DNA of 64,000 bases from the NCBI GenBank assembly GCA_965205595.1, contig CBDBHI010000021.1, positions 62,001-126,000 of the forward strand. Reading direction: 5' to 3'. The notes below the pieces were generated by a model. The model was not told the DNA's origin. It saw only the letters and a list, made by a program, of their open reading frames with translations, and did no database searches. Each line of letters opens with the position of its first letter. The stretch's first letter is position 1. The position numbers and the translations under genes are program-made. The stretch comes from CATQHP01 sp965205595. Lineage in GTDB: Bacteria > Acidobacteriota > Terriglobia > Bryobacterales > UBA6623. Below, piece after piece: positions 60,531 to 64,000 of this stretch.

Positions 60531-61346
60531 GTGCCGTCCTCAGATAAGCGGGCGCTGTCGACTATCCGAGTCGGCATGGGCCAGATGCTCGTCGAAGGCG
60601 GTCATCCCGACGCCAACATACGGCGAGCTGAAGAGATGATCTCCAAAGCCGCCCGCGAGCACTGTGACATCGTTGTACTGCCCGAGTGTCTTGATCTCGG
60701 TTGGACCTACGGTGATGCCCGTGCTCAGGCAGAGCCCATACCCGGAAAATATGCTGATCGCCTCATCGCCGCGGCCGTTGACTGCCGGATTCCAGTCATC
60801 GCGGGTCTAACGGAACGCGATCACGACAAAATATTCAATGCCGCGATCCTAATCTCAGCCGAAGGAACAATTCTCGCCAAGCATTGCAAGATCAACGAAT
60901 TGGCAATTGGTCACGAAATCTACGACCTCGGGCACTCTCTGAGCGTGACAGACACCGCGCTAGGCGCGATCGGGCTGAACATTTGCGCGGACAATTTCCC
61001 ACGGTCGCAATCGTTAGGCAGGGCGCTTGGCCAAATGGGAAGCGAGCTACTGCTTTCGCCCTGTGCTTGGGCGGTGGACGCCAACCATGACAACGACGCC
61101 CAGCCCTACGGCGACCTCTGGCTCGAATCCTACTCGAAGCTGGCGTTGGAGTTTGAGATGCCGGTTATCGGTGTAAGCTGCGTCGGCCCAATCACCTCGG
61201 GCCCTTGGGCGGGGCGCAAATGCTGCGGAATGTCGCTCGCCATGGGGGCCGGCGGCGAGGTCATCGCTCGCGGCCCGTATGATCAGCAGGCCTTGGTCGT
61301 GGTCGAAGTGACGCCCCACAACAGCGGACGCGCCGAGCGTCGCTAA
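60531..61346 (+). CDS. Cytosolic carbon-nitrogen hydrolase (nitrilase superfamily)
   Basis: 271 aa from GTG 60531. Catalytic Glu in VVLPECLDLGW, Lys in LAKHCKINEL and Cys in IGLNICADNFP are visible. No signal peptide. Possible activities are amidase, N-carbamoyl hydrolase or omega-amidase. It follows the prohibitin gene closely, an unusual pairing. A palindrome at 61367 terminates it against the convergent repressor gene. Confidence 0.88.
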   Translation: MPSSDKRALSTIRVGMGQMLVEGGHPDANIRRAEEMISKAAREHCDIVVLPECLDLGWTYGDARAQAEPIPGKYADRLIAAAVDCRIPVIAGLTERDHDKIFNAAILISAEGTILAKHCKINELAIGHEIYDLGHSLSVTDTALGAIGLNICADNFPRSQSLGRALGQMGSELLLSPCAWAVDANHDNDAQPYGDLWLESYSKLALEFEMPVIGVSCVGPITSGPWAGRKCCGMSLAMGAGGEVIARGPYDQQALVVVEVTPHNSGRAERR

Positions 61347-61366
61347 CATTCACGCGCTGTTAACGC

Positions 61367-61394
61367 GGATTTCTCACCGCGTGGCGAGAAATGC
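61367..61394. repeat. REP-like palindrome, probable bidirectional terminator (copy C)
   Basis: ATTTCTC and GAGAAAT pair around ACCGCGTGGC. It is close to copy A (CCGCGTGG for CCACGTGG). It lies between the convergent nitrilase and repressor stops. Confidence 0.72.
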
Positions 61395-61397
61395 AAG

Positions 61398-62072
61398 TCA
61401 GTATAACTCGCGTGCGTCCAGCCTCCGAGCCAGCCAGGCCACGCGGCCAATCACAAGATCCGTGACGGACCGGCCTCCTAGTTCAAGCCGAGTGGGAAGA
61501 AAGCCTGGGGCGGCCGAGTTTTCGTAGACGATTAGCAGCGAGCTGCCTACTCGAGCGCAGCGTCCCATGATGCCGACGCCAAACCAGTCCAGCAGGAAAA
61601 TGTCTTCGACACGCAAAGCGAGCCGCCGGGCCGGCGAGCGGTCGATAATTAGCTCGTCTCCACCGTGAATCCAAGGCCACATTGCGACCTCTGAGTTAGC
61701 CGCGCTACACGCCACCGGTCGAACAAGCCCTCGCAAGGTTCGAAACGAGCTAACTCGATATCTTTCACTCTCCTTGCGCGGTAGGTCGCTGCCCGCCCCA
61801 ATCGGCGTTGCCCAGCGAGGGATCTCGGGCTGGTCGACAGGCTCGGTCTCAGATTGCAGATCGTCTAGAGAAATGTTTAGAGCTGCCAGTATCCGATCGG
61901 CAAGTTCGAGATTCAGGCCGCGCTTGCCCTTGAGGACGTTGTGGATATGTGGTTGGGAATATCCGGTGAGCTTGGCCAAGTAGCGCTCCGACACCGCTCC
62001 TTGACTGATGAGCAGTTTCAAATGCGAGCGCAATAATTCTGCAAGTTGGCCAAAACGGGACGGGCTAGGCAT
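61398..62072 (-). CDS. XRE-family regulator with degenerate S24 domain
   Basis: 224 aa. An N-terminal HTH_3 domain (VSERYLAKLTGYSQPHIHNV then GLNLELADRILAALNIS) is followed by a linker and an S24/LexA-like fold (GGDELIIDRSPARRL, DIFLLDWFGVGIMGRC, VIGRVAWLARRL). Where self-cleaving repressors have the catalytic Ser (SMEP), this has AMWPWI; the Lys (often KRL) is also not seen. So it is probably a non-cleavable, perhaps ligand- or partner-controlled repressor. It is divergent from the Cys-rich gene at 62359 with repeated sites between. Confidence 0.78.
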   Translation of the reverse strand: MPSPSRFGQLAELLRSHLKLLISQGAVSERYLAKLTGYSQPHIHNVLKGKRGLNLELADRILAALNISLDDLQSETEPVDQPEIPRWATPIGAGSDLPRKESERYRVSSFRTLRGLVRPVACSAANSEVAMWPWIHGGDELIIDRSPARRLALRVEDIFLLDWFGVGIMGRCARVGSSLLIVYENSAAPGFLPTRLELGGRSVTDLVIGRVAWLARRLDARELY

Positions 62073-62230
62073 ATAGCTTTTAGATATAGGGTATCAGATA
62101 TTTGAAGGAACTTCGTAAATAAACACTCTGCTAGCAATTTATCCCTCAACCCGCTGAAACAAAAACCACTAGAAGTCATTGAATGAATCCCAAATGAACG
62201 CACCAATCCCAAATTGGGACACTATTAGTT

Positions 62231-62282
62231 CTAGGACGTATAGAGCTTTTTACGTTGACATATTACTACTAGTACGTATCGT
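62231..62282 (+). promoter_or_regulatory. Promoter and possible operator repeats
   Basis: TTGACA at 62255-62260, a 16-base spacer and TATCGT at 62277-62282 form a plausible promoter for the gene at 62359. Two related 13-mers, CTAGGACGTATAG (62231) and CTAGTACGTATCG (62269), lie 38 bp apart. The second overlaps the -10. They could bind the divergent XRE-type regulator. Confidence 0.5.
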
Positions 62283-62358
62283 TGACGCATGTTTCGAAAA
62301 AGCCGAGTAAAGCCGTCTCCTATGTTTCCGCTGAGCTTGGCTGAGGAGAATGTTGACT

Positions 62359-62964
62359 ATGCAATGGAACCACAAGGACCTTTCCAAGCTGTCGTTTTCG
62401 AACTGCGCAATATGCGAAGGTCGAGGCGTCCGTCGGGAACGTCACGGTGAACCCATACCTTGCGGCTGCGCGCTGCGCGCCATTTTTCGGGCCTGTCACG
62501 CCCGTTTTCGCTCCTGCGTACTGCGCGGAAAACACAAAGGTCCGGCCAACTTCAACCGCGCACCCGGGGCCAAAGGTTACAAAGGCACCTGGGGCCGCAA
62601 GGAAGAAGAATTCATGGCGGACTTCGTAATCGTGGCACGCCGCAACCTAGATCCCTGGCAGTACCGCTTGTTTCGTTTCCAGTTTTTGCTTGGCGCCGAC
62701 CCAAACCTGGTCCGCCAGCGGCTCGGCCTGCCTAGGGGCGCTTATTTTCACGCGATGTACCGTATCGAAGAGAAGCTCGGCCGCATCTACACTGAGCTGC
62801 AGCCGTACGCGCTCTATCCGGCCAAGGACTATTTCACCTACCGAAGCAGTACTCCGGTCGAGCCTTGTGATCCTCGAACCGTCATCATGCCATCTCCGGC
62901 GGCGCAACAGGCGGCCCGTGCGGCGACGGTAAAGCATTCACAAATGTTGCGATTGTCGGCCTAA
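62359..62964 (+). CDS. Cys-rich, HTH-like protein of unknown function
   Basis: 201 aa from ATG 62359 (GAGGAG is 10 bases upstream; the ATG at 62350 is too close to it). The first third has CAICEGRG and PCGCALRAIFRACHARF, a likely zinc-binding cluster of four or five Cys/His. The middle (LFRFQFLLGADPNLVRQRLG then AYFHAMYRIEEKLGRIY) looks like an HTH similar to sigma or phage regulatory proteins. Similar proteins seem common in Acidobacteriota (from memory). Divergent from the XRE regulator. Possibly a prophage-type or antitermination factor. Confidence 0.6.
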   Translation: MQWNHKDLSKLSFSNCAICEGRGVRRERHGEPIPCGCALRAIFRACHARFRSCVLRGKHKGPANFNRAPGAKGYKGTWGRKEEEFMADFVIVARRNLDPWQYRLFRFQFLLGADPNLVRQRLGLPRGAYFHAMYRIEEKLGRIYTELQPYALYPAKDYFTYRSSTPVEPCDPRTVIMPSPAAQQAARAATVKHSQMLRLSA

Positions 62965-63094
62965 CGGTCAGTTGCAAAAGTCCCGTGAGCCGTGGCGGAC
63001 ACATCCAGCTCGGGTGCGCCGCCGCGGCCCGCTCAGGCGATCACCTGATTGCGTTTCTTGCCCATACCAACGAATCTAAGAGCGGGCCTACCCA

Positions 63095-63466
63095 ATGTCT
63101 GAAATAAGTCAAATGATTGTCCGCAACCAGACCAAGACCACCGTGCTTGGTGACCGCATCGGCATTGCCGATCGGCCGGCAAGCCGCAACGTCGGTCTGC
63201 TAAGGCACACCCACCTCGACGCAGGCGAGGGCCTGTGGATCATGCCGACACAGGCGATCCACACGTTCATGATGAAATTTGCGATCGACATTGTGTTCGT
63301 TGACAAGCACAAGAGGGTCACAAAGGTGGTTCCGGCGCTGAAACCGTCGCGAATGGCAATGAGTTGGCGCGCACAGGGCGTTGTCGAGCTGCCTCCAGGA
63401 ACCGCCGAGGCAACGAACACGCAGCGCGGCGATCAACTCGAGTTTGAACGCATTTCCGACTCGTGA
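63095..63466 (+). CDS. DUF192 family protein
   Basis: 123 aa, one DUF192 domain: ADRPASRNVGLLRHTHLDAGEGLWIMP, then THTFMMKF-like (here IHTFMMKFAIDIVFVD) and VVPALKPSRMA near the middle, VVELPPGTAEATNTQRGDQL at the end. No signal peptide, unlike many family members. Function is not established. Start ATG 63095. Confidence 0.9.
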   Translation: MSEISQMIVRNQTKTTVLGDRIGIADRPASRNVGLLRHTHLDAGEGLWIMPTQAIHTFMMKFAIDIVFVDKHKRVTKVVPALKPSRMAMSWRAQGVVELPPGTAEATNTQRGDQLEFERISDS

Positions 63467-63498
63467 GCTGAGCCTCGCTCTTATAAACTTTCTAGCCC

Positions 63499-63530
63499 GC
63501 GTTTCTCACCACGTGGCGAGCGAAAGTGCG
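63499..63530. repeat. REP-like element (copy D)
   Basis: GCGTTTCTCACCACGTGGCG followed by AGCGAAAGTGCG. Same core as copy A with an altered right arm. It lies 33 bp after the DUF192 gene, in the position of a terminator. Confidence 0.6.
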
Positions 63531-63649
63531 TGAGAGGTGCGTCAATACGAGGCGGGCGACGGTTGGCGCGCGGAGGCGTACTTTTGCAGTCCGTCGAGCA
63601 CTCGCGATCGAGCGCAACGAAGTAGTGGCGCACCTATCTCGTGATTTCG

Positions 63650-63679
63650 CCGTCAGGTGGTAAGAAATGCGGGCTCGCG
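63650..63679. repeat. REP-like element (copy E)
   Basis: CCGTCAGGTGGTAAGAAATG then CGGGCTCGCG. In the orientation opposite to copy D it shares GTGGT-AGAAA-GCGGGCT. It lies just before the small secreted protein gene; copy F follows that gene. Confidence 0.6.
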
Positions 63680-63696
63680 TCCGATGAGTGCGTGAG

Positions 63697-63969
63697 ATGT
63701 TCCTCCGCATTGTCCTCACCGCCGTCGCGCTGCTGGCGTCAGCGATTTCCGCCGAGCCGCCCAAAGAAAAGCGGCTTGTTGCGGATCGCACGTTTCACAC
63801 ACTGCGCTCGCAGCGGCCCTGGGCGCGCGAAGCTCGCACACGAATGGTTGAGTCCAGGCTGCGCCAGCGCGTACGGGCAACGGCAACTGCGACGACGCCT
63901 ACCGCGCCAGTTGAGACCACCGCCCCACCCACCAACGTGGAGACCAAGCCGGCCGAAACGGCCCCATAG
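63697..63969 (+). CDS. Small secreted Thr/Pro-rich protein
   Basis: 90 aa from ATG 63697. A clear signal peptide (MFLRIVLTAVALLASAISAE) is followed by an Arg-rich middle (about 30-58) and a low-complexity Thr/Pro/Ala tail (TATATTPTAPVETTAPPT). Not recognised. It may be a surface or cell-wall-associated peptide. A start at 63688 is also possible. Confidence 0.5.
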   Translation: MFLRIVLTAVALLASAISAEPPKEKRLVADRTFHTLRSQRPWAREARTRMVESRLRQRVRATATATTPTAPVETTAPPTNVETKPAETAP

Positions 63970-64000
63970 GCCGTCAGGTGGTGAGAACTGCGGGCTCGCC
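63970..64000. repeat. REP-like element (copy F), to window end
   Basis: CCGTCAGGTGGTGAGAACTG then CGGGCTCGCC directly after the stop of the small secreted protein gene. Same orientation as copies B and E. It runs to the end of the window. Confidence 0.58.

Noticed and set aside
1..64000. tRNA or rRNA genes
   Set aside because: No T-arm-like GGTTCGAATCC pattern with a matching acceptor stem and no rRNA-like conserved blocks were found by eye.

Overview
The window looks like a moderately GC-rich bacterial chromosome segment from the Acidobacteriota (Bryobacter/Solibacter-like) or a related Planctomycetes/Verrucomicrobia-type lineage. This is inferred from gene content: a PSCyt1-DUF1549-DUF1553 cytochrome, DUF1080, SMP-30, FG-GAP and secreted RraA-like proteins, GH127 and MutS2. 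It is not shown by any marker gene. No rRNA, tRNA or CRISPR array was seen.

Layout. 1-2020: nucleoside transporter and plsY. 2055-11211 (minus strand): SMP-30 lactonase, RoxA-like di-heme cytochrome, catalase-like haem protein and patatin-like lipase. The patatin gene is split by a 1.6-kb IS. 12055-19399 (plus): PSD1 cytochrome, Nudix, mutS2, a small unknown gene, mtgA. 19456-25004: a PAS-GGDEF-EAL gene with an amber codon near its start, two CheX-like genes (one frameshifted), and a NIPSNAP-like gene split by an IS630 element. 25061-33685: GH127, YbgC thioesterase, rho, dnaG, DUF1080, DoxX-like, KdgK and cupin genes. 33858-35456: second copy of the 1.6-kb IS, followed by an acyl-CoA ligase/CoA-transferase pair and an esterase. 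39373-44709: polysaccharide-type ABC exporter with a frameshifted permease, an FG-GAP protein and a fibre-like secreted protein.

44710-51923 is an accessory region in decay. A DUF4062-HEAT-repeat gene is split by an IS21-family element. It is bracketed by sequences resembling each other in opposite orientation. Beyond it lie a possible structured RNA, a truncated IS1595-type transposase, a perfect 85-bp-arm palindrome with IS21-like ends, and a frameshifted, truncated tyrosine integrase.

52130-64000: secreted RraA-like and nitrilase-like proteins, a PQQ-type propeller, an aldo-keto reductase, a VapBC-type toxin-antitoxin pair with a clear operator, enoyl-CoA hydratase, a prohibitin/nitrilase pair, an S24-like repressor divergent from a Cys-rich regulator-like protein, DUF192, and a small secreted protein. 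A short palindromic repeat family (at least six copies) sits at gene ends, several times between convergent genes.

Main points. Joining the sequences that flank three IS insertions rebuilds three interrupted genes, with full or near-full target-site duplications. The most suggestive gene set is the patatin/catalase-like/RoxA-like run at 2055-10158, which may be a lipid-release and lipid-peroxide-processing module, now broken at the lipase. Frequent single-base frameshifts in accessory genes point to ongoing decay or to residual sequencing error.
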